Positions 16,623 to 25,571 of a DNA stretch of 36,823 bases are shown here, piece after piece. Origin of the DNA: Aliterella sp. RAGGC_92 (GTDB lineage: Bacteria > Cyanobacteriota > Cyanobacteriia > Cyanobacteriales > Chroococcidiopsidaceae); contig JAPJOW010000005.1 in the NCBI GenBank assembly GCA_030826005.1, forward strand, positions 1-36,823, written 5' to 3'. Every line of letters begins with the position of its first letter. The stretch's first letter is position 1. A program made the position numbers and the translations under genes. The notes under the pieces were generated by a model that saw only the letters and a program-made list of their open reading frames with translations, was not told where the DNA came from and ran no database searches.

Positions 16623-17048
16623 CTACTTATATTCAATTTGATTAGATTGAACGTCATACTTTGCAGTTAAAACTAACTTTTTGTCTGGCGCGTACATCAA
16701 AACAGTTAAGTCTTGATTTGGGAAATTTTTGTGAAATCCTTGAGCTAAAGATTTTGCTAAAGGCTTAACTTCTGTTGGTTTAACTTGGGGTGTAATAACT
16801 ACACCTAGCTTGTTGTTGTCGCGCACATAAGCGTCTTTAACTAAACCTTTACTTTTGCTAACAACCCAATTACCAAAGTCTTGTCCGCTTGCACTATTTC
16901 CTCTTTCTAATTGACTGTAACTATTAGTGCTATTAGCAGGTGGTAGAGTTGGTTGCTTGGCTTGCACCGCTCCGTTACAAGCTACAGTTGTTGTTAGCAC
17001 CAGTGTTAAGATTAACGCTGTCAAAATTCGGCGTAGTTGCTGAATCAT
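16623..17048 (-). CDS. Putative lipoprotein, hypothetical
   Basis: A 141-aa protein with a hydrophobic signal sequence followed by TTTVAC, a plausible lipobox with acylated C24. After a polar linker rich in Ser/Asn, the globular C-terminal domain (about 60-141) alternates beta strands and a helix (LGVVITPQVKPTEVKPLAK, LTVLMYAPDKKLVLTAKYD). No family is recognised. It ends 70 bp upstream of the 175-aa gene. Confidence 0.75.
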   Translation of the reverse strand: MIQQLRRILTALILTLVLTTTVACNGAVQAKQPTLPPANSTNSYSQLERGNSASGQDFGNWVVSKSKGLVKDAYVRDNNKLGVVITPQVKPTEVKPLAKSLAQGFHKNFPNQDLTVLMYAPDKKLVLTAKYDVQSNQIEYK

Positions 17049-17082
17049 ACTGAGTTTAATTTTTTCAAGTTTTGCTATGTAT

Positions 17083-17117
17083 GAGCAGTATTTTGTGGTG
17101 AGATACTGCTCTTTTTT
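17083..17117 (+). terminator. Terminator-like hairpin
   Basis: A 9-bp perfect stem (GAGCAGTAT/ATACTGCTC) with an 11-nt loop, followed by six Ts when read on the plus strand. Both flanking genes are on the minus strand, so a transcript that it would terminate is not evident; it may act on antisense RNA, or fold the 5' leader of the lipoprotein mRNA. Confidence 0.5.
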
Positions 17118-17123
17118 GGACTC

Positions 17124-17159
17124 TAACCTTAGATTTATGCTAAAATATATCTAAGGTTA
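17124..17159 (-). terminator. Stem-loop after the CsbD-like gene
   Basis: Perfect 11-bp inverted repeat (TAACCTTAGAT and complement), starting 8 bp past the csbD-like stop on the minus strand. It lacks a clear T tract, so it may terminate weakly or protect the mRNA 3' end. Confidence 0.5.
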
Positions 17160-17167
17160 AAAGATAA

Positions 17168-17350
17168 TTAATCGAGCTTCTCTTTAACTTTGTCTTTTAC
17201 GTCTTCTACACCATGACGTACTTCGCTTTCAGCTTGTTTTGCTTGACCTTCTGCTTTATCTTCAGGGTCGCCTGTAACATTACCCAAAGCTTCTTGAGCT
17301 TTACCTTCAATGTTTTTAGCAGCAGCTTTAGCTCTATCATCTAAACCCAT
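17168..17350 (-). CDS. CsbD-like stress protein
   Basis: A 60-aa, very hydrophilic helical protein (MGLDDRAKAAAKNIEGKAQE...EDVKDKVKEKLD) matching the CsbD pattern: K/A/E-rich amphipathic helices, a central GNVTGDPEDKAEGQAKQ motif and no hydrophobic core. Members are induced by general stress in many bacteria, with unknown molecular action. The two upstream ATGs on this strand are out of frame. It has its own upstream region (221 bp to uvrB), divergent from uvrB. Confidence 0.85.
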   Translation of the reverse strand: MGLDDRAKAAAKNIEGKAQEALGNVTGDPEDKAEGQAKQAESEVRHGVEDVKDKVKEKLD

Positions 17351-17571
17351 AATACTCTCCTTGCTTATCTAATAAATAGCTTCAAAATCAAAATCAACTT
17401 TGAAGTTAGTTTGTTATTCTGTTGACAATCTAACTATTTATTGAAGTAATAAACTTCTGCCAGAAGACATATTAATTCTCTATGCTGAAAGATGTAAAAG
17501 AGCGAGGAGAGTTTAAGTTGTTTAGGCAAAAGTAATATTAACAAAAGTAAATAAAAACATCAAAAACAATT

Positions 17572-19578
17572 ATGGCAACTAATAGCGCGTTTCAACTCCA
17601 AGCACCTTTTCAGCCAACGGGAGATCAACCGAAAGCGATCGCCCAACTAACAGCAAATATTCAAGCAGGAAAACGCTATCAAACCTTATTAGGCGCAACA
17701 GGTACGGGAAAAACATTTTCTATAGCTTCGGTAATTGAAAAAGTCGGCAAACCTACCTTAGTTTTGGCTCACAACAAAACTTTAGCGGCACAATTGTGCA
17801 ATGAATTGCGCGAGTTTTTTCCCGACAACGCCGTAGAGTATTTTGTCAGTTATTACGATTATTACCAGCCAGAAGCTTATATTCCCGTTACCGATACCTA
17901 CATAGAAAAAACGGCTTCAATCAATGACGAAATAGATATGCTGCGTCACTCCGCCACGCGCAGTCTTTTTGAACGTCCTGATGCGATCGTTGTGGCTTCT
18001 ATTAGCTGCATTTATGGATTAGGTACGCCAAGAGAATATCTCAAAGCCGCTATTCCTTTACAGATTGGTAAAGAAGTCGATCTTAGAGAACTTTTGCGCG
18101 AGTTAGTAACCGTCCAGTATCGTCGCAACGACTTAGAAATGAGTCGCGGGCGTTTTAGATTAAGAGGTGACGTACTAGAAATTGTTCCCGCCTATGACGA
18201 TCGCATTGTGAGAGTAGAATTTTTTGGCGATGTAGTAGAGGCGATTCGTTACGTCGATCCGGTAACGGGAGAAATTCTTAAAAGTATTGAAGCAATTAAT
18301 ATCTATCCCGCCCGACACTTTGTTACTCCAGAAGATCGACTAGAAAGCGCTTGCGAAGCTATAGAACAAGAATTGAGACAAAGGCGATTGCAATTAGAAA
18401 GCGAAGGCAAATTACTAGAAGCGCAACGCATCGATCAGCGCACTCGCTACGACTTAGAAATGTTGCGGGAAGTTGGCTATTGTAACGGAGTCGAGAACTA
18501 CTCCAGACATTTAGCTGGGCGCAACCCCGGAGAACCGCCAGAGTGCTTAGTTGACTACTTTCCAGATGATTGGCTATTGGTAGTAGATGAGTCCCACGTG
18601 ACTATTCCGCAAACGCGCGCTATGTACAATGGCGATCGCGCCCGTAAGAATGTATTAATCGAACATGGTTTTCGATTACCTAGCGCCGCCGACAATCGCC
18701 CCCTCAAAGCCGATGAATTTTGGCAAAAAGTCAATCAATGTATATTTGTCTCGGCAACTCCTGGAGAATGGGAATTAGAATTATCGGAAGATCGAGTAGT
18801 GCAACAAATAATTCGTCCTACCGGCGTAATCGATCCAGAGATATTCGTGCGTCCCACTGAAGGACAAGTAGACGATTTACTTGGAGAAATTAAAGATCGC
18901 ATTGATAAGCGCGAACGAGTGCTAGTAACGACTTTAACTAAGCGCATGGCAGAAGATTTGACCGAATACCTACAAGATCGGGGTGTAAGAGTGCGCTATC
19001 TGCACTCAGAAATCAATTCCATTCAAAGAATTGAGATATTGCAAGAATTACGCGAAGCAGTGTTTGATGTCCTGGTAGGCGTGAACTTGTTGCGCGAAGG
19101 TTTGGACTTGCCAGAAGTATCGTTAGTAGCGATTTTAGACGCAGATAAAGAAGGCTTTTTAAGGGCGACGCGATCGCTAATTCAAACAATTGGTAGAGCG
19201 GCGCGTCACGTGAGCGGACAAGCGATTATGTACGCTGACAACCTCACCGATAGCATGGCAAAAGCGATTGAGGAAACCGAACGGCGTAGAGAAATCCAAA
19301 TTGCCTATAACGAACAGCATCATATTACACCTAAATCGATTATCAAAAAATCTGCTAACTCAATACTGTCCTTTTTAGAAGTATCGCGACGATTGAATGC
19401 TCAAGAATTAGCAATAGTTGACGAGCAAGCGGACGATTTACCTTTAGATGCTTTACCCGATCTAATCGTGCAATTAGAAGCACAAATGAAAGAAGCGGCA
19501 AAAAACCTAGAATTTGAAGAAGCCGCCAAATCGCGCGATCGCATTAAACGTTTGCGCGACAGGTTATTAGGGCATTAA
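17572..19578 (+). CDS. uvrB: Excinuclease ABC subunit B
   Basis: DNA helicase-like subunit of nucleotide excision repair: it receives damaged DNA from UvrA, checks the lesion with its beta-hairpin and recruits UvrC. The 668-aa protein has Walker A GATGTGKT (41-48), the beta-hairpin YYDYYQPEAY (about 94-103), the DESH motif in LLVVDESHVT, the helicase motifs VLVTTLTKRMAE and QTIGRAARH, and a C-terminal UVR motif (EFEEAAKSRDRIKRLRDRL) for UvrC contact. Full length. It faces ppc across a palindromic repeat. Confidence 0.98.
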   Translation: MATNSAFQLQAPFQPTGDQPKAIAQLTANIQAGKRYQTLLGATGTGKTFSIASVIEKVGKPTLVLAHNKTLAAQLCNELREFFPDNAVEYFVSYYDYYQPEAYIPVTDTYIEKTASINDEIDMLRHSATRSLFERPDAIVVASISCIYGLGTPREYLKAAIPLQIGKEVDLRELLRELVTVQYRRNDLEMSRGRFRLRGDVLEIVPAYDDRIVRVEFFGDVVEAIRYVDPVTGEILKSIEAINIYPARHFVTPEDRLESACEAIEQELRQRRLQLESEGKLLEAQRIDQRTRYDLEMLREVGYCNGVENYSRHLAGRNPGEPPECLVDYFPDDWLLVVDESHVTIPQTRAMYNGDRARKNVLIEHGFRLPSAADNRPLKADEFWQKVNQCIFVSATPGEWELELSEDRVVQQIIRPTGVIDPEIFVRPTEGQVDDLLGEIKDRIDKRERVLVTTLTKRMAEDLTEYLQDRGVRVRYLHSEINSIQRIEILQELREAVFDVLVGVNLLREGLDLPEVSLVAILDADKEGFLRATRSLIQTIGRAARHVSGQAIMYADNLTDSMAKAIEETERRREIQIAYNEQHHITPKSIIKKSANSILSFLEVSRRLNAQELAIVDEQADDLPLDALPDLIVQLEAQMKEAAKNLEFEEAAKSRDRIKRLRDRLLGH

Positions 19579-19584
19579 ATATAT

Positions 19585-19613
19585 GTAGAGACGTTGCACT
19601 GCAACGTCTCTAC
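19585..19613. repeat. Dispersed perfect palindrome, probable bidirectional terminator
   Basis: A 14-bp perfect inverted repeat (GTAGAGACGTTGCA and complement) around one base, lying between convergent uvrB and ppc, 6 bp after the uvrB stop. It shares its core with the repeat at 5194. The position suggests that it was recruited as a terminator for both genes. Confidence 0.85.
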
Positions 19614-19623
19614 GATACGGACA

Positions 19624-22600
19624 TCAACCTGTATTTCGCATTCCCGCCGCAATGCCATTAATCGTCAATAAAGCCCCTCTTAGCAATTCTCCTTTACTGT
19701 ACCGAGAATGAATTACCCCAGAAGTTGTACTGCCCGATTGACGCAACCGCTTCAACAAAGATACTTGCAAAAAGCCCAAGGGAACAATAGTTCCATTTCG
19801 CAATTGTACGGATCTTTGCAACACCGGATCGCCATCTAAAAGCCGCTTATGCGCCGTAATCGTTAAAATCATGTCGCGAGTTAGGTAGTATTCATTAGCA
19901 ATTTGCTCGAATACTCTTTCCAAACGCGCCTTATCTTCCGGGTGTGATAACTCCTCTACATAATGCTGCGCCATTTGGATATCTACTTTAGCTAACGTCA
20001 TTTCTACTTTAGAAATCACCATTTTAAAAAATGGCCATTTCATATAAAAACAGCGCAGTAACTTGATGTGATCTTCTGGCTTTTCCGCAACAAACTCTTG
20101 CAAAGCCGTACCTACCCCGTACCAAGAAGGTAATAAAAAGCGCGTTTGCGTCCAGCTAAAGACCCAAGGAATCGCTCTTAAACCACTTATATCCTTGTTT
20201 CCTGACTGACGACGAGCGGGGCGAGAACTAATTTGTAGTTGGCTAATTTCGCCAATTGGGGTTACTTGATGAAAAAAGTCAATAAAATCTGGTTGCTCGT
20301 AAATTAAATTACGATAGTGAGAACGCGATCGCGCTGATAGTTCCTCTAATATCTCATTCCAAGGTTGAATGTTATCAAACCCAGTTTGCAACAAACTTGC
20401 TTGAATGACGGCGGTAGCGATCGTTTCCAAATTATAAAGTGCTAACTGTGGCAAAGAGTATTTAGACGCTAATACTTCTCCTTGTTCGGTAATTTTTATC
20501 CGCCCGTTGATACTGTGACCTGGCTGCGCCAAAATCGCTTCATAAGCAGGCCCTCCACCGCGACCTACCGATCCACCGCGCCCGTGAAAAATCCGCAAGT
20601 GTACGCCGTATTCTTCGGCAATTTTTTGCAGTGCTTTTTGAGCTTTATGAATTTCCCAGTTACTACTCAAAAACCCTGAATCTTTGTTGCTGTCGGAGTA
20701 GCCGAGCATAACTTCTTGTAAATCAAAACTCTCTTTCTCCTTAGCAGCGTACCCACCAGCTAGTAAAGCCCGGTACGATGGCATTTCAAATAGTTTTCGC
20801 ATCACCGTCGGAGCGCGTTGTAAGTCTTCTACCGTTTCAAATAATGGCACGACTTGCAGCGTTCCGGTTGCCGTACCGGGATCGAATAGTCCGGCTTCTT
20901 TGGCTAGTAATAAAACTTCTAGTAAGTCGCTTAGTTCCCGACTCATGCTGATGATGTAAGTTTGACAAATATTGATGCCAAACTCTTGTTGCAAACTCCG
21001 CACTACGCGAAATGTTTGAATCAATTCGTTGGTTGCAGGCGAAAAGGGCAACTCCGAGGGTATTAAGGGGCGGCGAGTTTGCAGTTCGCTCGATAGCCAA
21101 ATCACGCGCTCGGCTTCGGATAACTCGTTGTAGGGACGAGGTAAGATTTGCAGGTAGTCTAAAATTTCATTGAGCGCCTCCGCATGACGAGACGATTCTT
21201 GACGAATATCTAAGTGTGCCAAGTTAAAGTCGTAAATTTCAACTTGACTAATCAAGTTTTCTAATTCTCGGCAAGTAATGCCTGTCTCTTTAAGGTTGCT
21301 TTGAATTAACCGCAAATCTGCTAAAAAGTCGGCGGCGCAATGATAAATTCCTTTAACATCAAGGGCGATTATTTTTTGACTTAAATCGGTACTATACAAA
21401 CTAGCATTGCGATCGCGCGTATTTTCTAATCTTTTCAAGATGTAGCACAACTTCAATCGATAAGGTTCTTGGCGATAGCGCAAGGCTTGGGCTTCGTACA
21501 CTTCGCTCATCTGCGATTGTTCTTGCTCTAGCGATTCTAATAAATCGGGCAAAACATCGCTCAAGTGCAGCGACAAGCTTAACAAGTCTATTAGCCGTTT
21601 AACGGACTTGATATACTTCTCTAGTACCATTTGCCTTTGATAGCAAGCAGTTTGCCAGGTTACTTCTGGCGTTACCGAGGGGTTGCCATCGCGGTCAGAA
21701 CCTACCCACGAACCAAATTTACAAAAATTCTTGCTGGGTGGATTTAAGCGGGGAAAGCTTTGATTAATTGAGTGTTTCAGGCTTTGATACAGTTTGGGAA
21801 TTTCATCAAACAATACTTCTTGGAAGTAATGCAAAGCATACTCAACTTCATCTAAAACTGCTGGCTTAAACTGATGCAACTCATCAGTACGCCACCACAA
21901 ACGGATTTCTTCGGTTAACTGTTCTTTTAATTCTGCTGCTTCCCAGGAACTTGCTTCGCTGACAATTGCTTTACCTTCTTCTAGTTGGTCGAGTTGTTGG
22001 AGCAATTTAGCCATCCGACGCTGCTTGTCGCGAATTGTATGGCGGACAATTTCAGTCGGGTGCGCTGTAAATACAAGTTGAATATCCAGTTGGTTAATTA
22101 ATTGCTGAATGTGCTGGGGTGGCACGTTCATCGCTCGCAAATAAGGAAACAATGTTTGAAATGTACGCTGGTCTTGGGGTTCGTTATGAATTGCTTGCCA
22201 ATTTTTTTCTAATAAATCTGCTCCTACTCCCCCATTGACAAATTGTGCTTCTTCTGATATGGAATCTATTAAAATCTGTTGAGATTTTTGCGGAGTGCGG
22301 CTGAGGAGTTGTTGACGCTGTTCGTAATGTTGCTCGACAATATTAATTAGCTGAAAGTACAAAGCAAAAGCACGAGCGGCGCGGATAGCTTCGTTAAAAT
22401 CTAATTGAGCAATTAACTTAGTTACCGAAGACGCTTCATCGCTGTTTGCTTGTCCTTCCGGGGAACACAAGTCGCGCAGTTGTCCCAAAAGATTGACTAA
22501 TTCTTGACCGCATTCTTGCCGGATTACCGACTCCCACAAGTCTTCGACTATTTGGAGGCGATCGCGCAAAAATAAATCGATCGGAGAAATAGTAATGCCT

Positions 22601-22635
22601 AATACTTCATCAGAAGGGTGGAGGAGCGAACTCAT
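19624..22635 (-). CDS. ppc: Phosphoenolpyruvate carboxylase
   Basis: Adds bicarbonate to phosphoenolpyruvate to give oxaloacetate, feeding C4 acids into the incomplete TCA cycle and amino acid synthesis. The 1003-aa protein contains the catalytic histidine motif VFTAHPTE (H192), the glycine-rich loop FHGRGGSVGRGGGP, the allosteric and catalytic C-terminal part and the invariant terminus RNTG. Length fits cyanobacterial enzymes. The N-terminal SxxSxD phosphorylation motif of plant PEPC is absent. Its start at 22635 (MSSLLHPSDE) follows a short leader; a small membrane protein gene is upstream. Confidence 0.98.
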   Translation of the reverse strand: MSSLLHPSDEVLGITISPIDLFLRDRLQIVEDLWESVIRQECGQELVNLLGQLRDLCSPEGQANSDEASSVTKLIAQLDFNEAIRAARAFALYFQLINIVEQHYEQRQQLLSRTPQKSQQILIDSISEEAQFVNGGVGADLLEKNWQAIHNEPQDQRTFQTLFPYLRAMNVPPQHIQQLINQLDIQLVFTAHPTEIVRHTIRDKQRRMAKLLQQLDQLEEGKAIVSEASSWEAAELKEQLTEEIRLWWRTDELHQFKPAVLDEVEYALHYFQEVLFDEIPKLYQSLKHSINQSFPRLNPPSKNFCKFGSWVGSDRDGNPSVTPEVTWQTACYQRQMVLEKYIKSVKRLIDLLSLSLHLSDVLPDLLESLEQEQSQMSEVYEAQALRYRQEPYRLKLCYILKRLENTRDRNASLYSTDLSQKIIALDVKGIYHCAADFLADLRLIQSNLKETGITCRELENLISQVEIYDFNLAHLDIRQESSRHAEALNEILDYLQILPRPYNELSEAERVIWLSSELQTRRPLIPSELPFSPATNELIQTFRVVRSLQQEFGINICQTYIISMSRELSDLLEVLLLAKEAGLFDPGTATGTLQVVPLFETVEDLQRAPTVMRKLFEMPSYRALLAGGYAAKEKESFDLQEVMLGYSDSNKDSGFLSSNWEIHKAQKALQKIAEEYGVHLRIFHGRGGSVGRGGGPAYEAILAQPGHSINGRIKITEQGEVLASKYSLPQLALYNLETIATAVIQASLLQTGFDNIQPWNEILEELSARSRSHYRNLIYEQPDFIDFFHQVTPIGEISQLQISSRPARRQSGNKDISGLRAIPWVFSWTQTRFLLPSWYGVGTALQEFVAEKPEDHIKLLRCFYMKWPFFKMVISKVEMTLAKVDIQMAQHYVEELSHPEDKARLERVFEQIANEYYLTRDMILTITAHKRLLDGDPVLQRSVQLRNGTIVPLGFLQVSLLKRLRQSGSTTSGVIHSRYSKGELLRGALLTINGIAAGMRNTG

Positions 22636-22700
22636 AAGTATTTGTTCGGGTAAAACCGGGAATAATCAATAATTTTAGGGTTTAATTCCAATTAAAGTCG

Positions 22701-22737
22701 TTTCACAAACAACAAAACTTTGTTTGCATTTGTGAAA
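22701..22737 (-). terminator. Stem-loop downstream of the 74-aa gene
   Basis: Perfect 9-bp arms TTTCACAAA/TTTGTGAAA with a 19-nt interior that can also pair CAAACAA with TTGTTTG. It lies between the 74-aa gene stop and ppc, both on the minus strand. It may be a terminator or a structured leader of ppc; T tracts are short. Confidence 0.45.
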
Positions 22738-22748
22738 TCAAGCTATTT

Positions 22749-22973
22749 TTAGGTATTATTTTCCGGGAAAGGCAGAATTGGCAAGCGATCGCCTCTAAAT
22801 ACTTCTTCACTAGCATCGGCGATCGCGTTGATAGTGGGTGCTAAAACCTTTCCTGCTACCAAAACGAATAATACAGGCACGGTGCTTAATTGCAGCAGGG
22901 TACTACTTGTAATAGTAAATAAACCCAAGTCTAAGCCATCCTTGGATGATGGTTGATAATGAGAATTAGACAT
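22749..22973 (-). CDS. Small single-pass membrane protein, conserved
   Basis: A 74-aa protein with a polar N-terminus (MSNSHYQPSSKDGLDLG), one hydrophobic helix at about 25-45 (LLQLSTVPVLFVLVAGKVLA) and a short acidic C-terminal tail ending ILPFPENNT. Its shape recalls small thylakoid-associated proteins, but I do not recognise a named subunit. It lies 113 bp upstream of ppc on the same strand and is probably transcribed separately. Confidence 0.65.
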   Translation of the reverse strand: MSNSHYQPSSKDGLDLGLFTITSSTLLQLSTVPVLFVLVAGKVLAPTINAIADASEEVFRGDRLPILPFPENNT

Positions 22974-23212
22974 ATTTGATTTGAGTTAATAATTTGATAT
23001 GTAAAAGCAGCCACAACTTTGCTCTACTCTTAAAGTTAGTTTAGCCTTTCCTATCCCTAGTCAAACAGCAATCTTTGCATTTAGTTGCTCTTTTAGTTGA
23101 CGTTAAGTATAAAACTTCAGGTAAAATTTGTCTCTCCTTTAGCTGTAGACAATATCTCAAAAAAAAACTTATACTTGATCCTCAACTTTATTAATGACAT
23201 TGCGAGGAGAGT

Positions 23213-23584
23213 ATTATCGCTGAACCACTAAACCTAACTGTTAGCCTAAGAGGTACTCGTGAAGTCCAGGATAACTACCAGCTATTCCGCCTCACAGGTT
23301 TATTAGATGCTTTTTCCGAACCAACATTTCGCAAGGTTATCGGCAAATATATCGAAGAAGGGCCTATACACATTATTTTGGATCTTTCTCAAATAGATTT
23401 TGTTGATAGTTCTGGTTTAGGCGCTTTGGTGCAACTTGCCAAACTTGCTCAAAGCTCTGGAGGGACATCGCAAATTGTCACTAATGCCCGTGTCACGCAA
23501 ACAGTTAAGCTGGTACGCTTAGAACAATTTTTATCTCTACGCCCAAGCGTAGAGATAGCTTTAGAAAATACTAAGCAGTCTTAA
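23213..23584 (+). CDS. STAS-domain anti-anti-sigma factor, probable AUU start
   Basis: A 123-residue STAS-domain protein, of the kind that binds an anti-sigma kinase and is switched by phosphorylation of a conserved Ser. The reading frame is open from just after a TGA at 23195-23197. It has no ATG, GTG or TTG until a TTG at 23378, which lies inside the fold (codon 56, just before DLSQIDFVDSSGLG). A ribosome site GAGGAG (23204-23209) precedes ATT at 23213 and ATC at 23216, giving IIAEPLNLTVSLRGTREV, a normal STAS N-terminus. The phosphorylation motif is DSSG (S67). The intended start is therefore probably AUU (or AUC). The gene could be a signalling switch for stress or cell-surface control. 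Confidence 0.85.
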   Translation: MIAEPLNLTVSLRGTREVQDNYQLFRLTGLLDAFSEPTFRKVIGKYIEEGPIHIILDLSQIDFVDSSGLGALVQLAKLAQSSGGTSQIVTNARVTQTVKLVRLEQFLSLRPSVEIALENTKQS

Positions 23585-23806
23585 AACTTCTCAATTAGCT
23601 CGATTACCTGCTATCCGATTGCCTAATCTGGATAGCTTAGTTTTTATGTTTTTATTGTAAAGTTAATCGCTGCTACCTACCAAAATCGGCGGATCGAGCA
23701 TAATAGTCAAGTGAAGCTATAAGTATTTCATCGCTTGAGCCGAGTTACCGCTAACCTAAAAGTTAACAAGAGGGATACATAATTTGCGATCGCGGAGGAT
23801 AGTTGC

Positions 23807-24256
23807 TTGATTCAAGAGCCAACAGAATTGGCAGCCCAGCCTTTACAAAGGCTAGTAAACTCGATTCCTATAAACCTTGCCCAAATACAACAAGTTTCTC
23901 CCGCAGCTTTGGCTTATATAGGTGACGCGGTATACGAACTTTATATAAGAACAAATTACTTGTTACCTCCTAAGTCGGCTTACGCCTATCATCAATTGGT
24001 AGTCGCTCAAGTACGCGCTGAAACTCAAGCATTACAACTAACCTCTCTTACGGCTTATTTAACCCCTACAGAGCTAGAAATTGTCCGTCGGGGACGCAAT
24101 GCCGCTAATCGCCCCCCAAAACGAGTAGATGCGGAAGTTTACGGGCGGGCTACGAGCCTAGAAACCTTGATTGGCTATCTTTATTTAACCAATTTTCCCC
24201 GTTTGAGTCAGTTGCTGGAAAAACTCAGCTTGCTGGAAACTGAAGTAGATAAATGA
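23807..24256 (+). CDS. mrnC: Mini-ribonuclease III
   Basis: Dimeric RNase III-type nuclease without a dsRNA-binding domain, which matures the ends of 23S rRNA in Bacillus. The 149-aa protein has the signature AYIGDAVYELYIR (D40), the basic stretch RRGRNAANRPPKRVD and the second acidic motif ATSLETLIGYLYL (E119). It starts with TTG after a strong GGAGG (23794-23798, 8-nt spacing), so the non-ATG start is firm. rlmB, another 23S rRNA enzyme, follows after 192 bp, as the two are neighbours in Bacillus. Confidence 0.93.
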   Translation: MIQEPTELAAQPLQRLVNSIPINLAQIQQVSPAALAYIGDAVYELYIRTNYLLPPKSAYAYHQLVVAQVRAETQALQLTSLTAYLTPTELEIVRRGRNAANRPPKRVDAEVYGRATSLETLIGYLYLTNFPRLSQLLEKLSLLETEVDK

Positions 24257-24345
24257 ACTTTAAAGCTTTTCATACCAGCGTTTTTCAATTGGCGAGCCGC
24301 AATCCAAGCTTTAATTAAGTAAATATTAAAAGTTTACTAATATAC

Positions 24346-24376
24346 ATCGAAAGATTCCATAAATCAATCTTTCGAT
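24346..24376. terminator. Stem-loop between mrnC and rlmB
   Basis: Perfect 11-bp stem (ATCGAAAGATT and complement, 9-nt loop) 90 bp after the mrnC stop. A second short hairpin (GATTCGGC/GCCGGAATC) lies at 24413-24431, just upstream of the rlmB start. Neither has a strong T tract. They could terminate mrnC or structure the rlmB leader. Confidence 0.5.
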
Positions 24377-24448
24377 ACTAAAATAACTTTTCAAGTTCTA
24401 TAAAATATTATTGATTCGGCTTGCCGGAATCTAAGTTAATACAAGCAA

Positions 24449-25495
24449 ATGGCTGACAAACCTCATAAAAAGATAGTTTCTGGTAAACCAAAAATTGCTA
24501 GTAACAATGGGTCTAAACCTGTTTTAAAAAATAAAACAGATCGTGGCTATGCTCCAGAGCAACCGAAAAAAACTTTGAAAACCTTGAAAGTCAGTTTGCC
24601 CAAAGTTGGACAACCAAAAAGCGATCGCTCTAGAGAGGAGCGTTATAGCCCCAGAAGCGATCGCCCCAGCGAAAACCGTTCGGAATTTTCCTCCCCTTCA
24701 ATGGCGGAGAATAGAGAAGAAGATAGCGATTTGCTTTACGGTCGTCACACCGTACTTACAGCCTTAGAAAATCAGCGATCGCTCAATCGATTGTGGATTA
24801 CATCGCGCTTGCGTTACGATCCTCGATTTCTCTCGTTGATTGCTCAAGCTAAAGATAGCGGCACGGTTGTAGATGAAGTTGACCCCAAACGCTTAGATCA
24901 AATTACCAATCGCGCTAATCATCAAGGCGTAGCGGCTCAAGTTGCTCCCTACAGTTACAGCGAGCTTGGCGAATTAATCGCCAAAGCAAAGTCTAGCTCC
25001 GAGCAGCCAGTAATTATTGTGGCAGATAGCATCAACGATCCCCATAATTTAGGGGCAATTATTCGTACCGCCGAAGCAATTGGCGCTCAAGGCTTAGTAA
25101 TTCCGCAAAGAAGGGCAGTAGGTGTTACTTCCACAGTCATGAAAGTAGCGGCGGGAGCTTTAGAAACGTTTGGAGTTGCAAGAGTGGTAAATCTTAGCCG
25201 GGCGTTGGAAGAATTAAAAGCCGAGGGTTTTTGGATTTACGGCACCGCCGCAAGTGGCAGCGAACTATTGCATACCGTAAAGTTTAGTGGAGCGATCGCG
25301 CTTGTCGTTGGTTCGGAAGGAGAAGGACTGAGCTTGCTAACACAACGCTGTTGCGATGTATTGGTATCTATTCCCCTTGCTGGCAGTACGCCTAGCTTAA
25401 ATGCTTCTGTAGCTACAGGAATGGCTCTTTATGAAATTTATCGCCAGCGATGGGGAACAAAACTTCATTTAGAAAAATTGAAAAAAGAAGCGTGA
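24449..25495 (+). CDS. rlmB: 23S rRNA (guanosine-2'-O-)-methyltransferase RlmB (SpoU/TrmH)
   Basis: SPOUT methyltransferase that 2'-O-methylates G2251 of the 23S rRNA P-loop. The 348-aa protein has a Lys/Ser/Arg-rich, probably disordered N-terminal extension (1-92), an RNA-binding domain starting at LLYGRHTVLTALE, and the knotted SPOUT domain with motif 1 NDPHNLGAIIRTAEA (N200, R206), motif 2 VGSEGEGL (287-294) and motif 3 IPLAGSTPSLNASVA (N318). The extension is longer than in E. coli RlmB and is common in cyanobacteria. The ATG at 24449 has no clear ribosome site. Confidence 0.95.
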   Translation: MADKPHKKIVSGKPKIASNNGSKPVLKNKTDRGYAPEQPKKTLKTLKVSLPKVGQPKSDRSREERYSPRSDRPSENRSEFSSPSMAENREEDSDLLYGRHTVLTALENQRSLNRLWITSRLRYDPRFLSLIAQAKDSGTVVDEVDPKRLDQITNRANHQGVAAQVAPYSYSELGELIAKAKSSSEQPVIIVADSINDPHNLGAIIRTAEAIGAQGLVIPQRRAVGVTSTVMKVAAGALETFGVARVVNLSRALEELKAEGFWIYGTAASGSELLHTVKFSGAIALVVGSEGEGLSLLTQRCCDVLVSIPLAGSTPSLNASVATGMALYEIYRQRWGTKLHLEKLKKEA

Positions 25496-25571
25496 CGAAG
25501 TATAACAGTTTGTAAATTATATTGATAGAAATTTAGAGAACACCGACTGCAACCAAAAGTAGAGCAAAAAA

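Noticed and set aside
23378..23584. STAS gene starting at TTG 23378 (68 aa)
   Set aside because: This would delete half of the STAS fold, while the frame continues upstream with a full N-terminus and a ribosome site.
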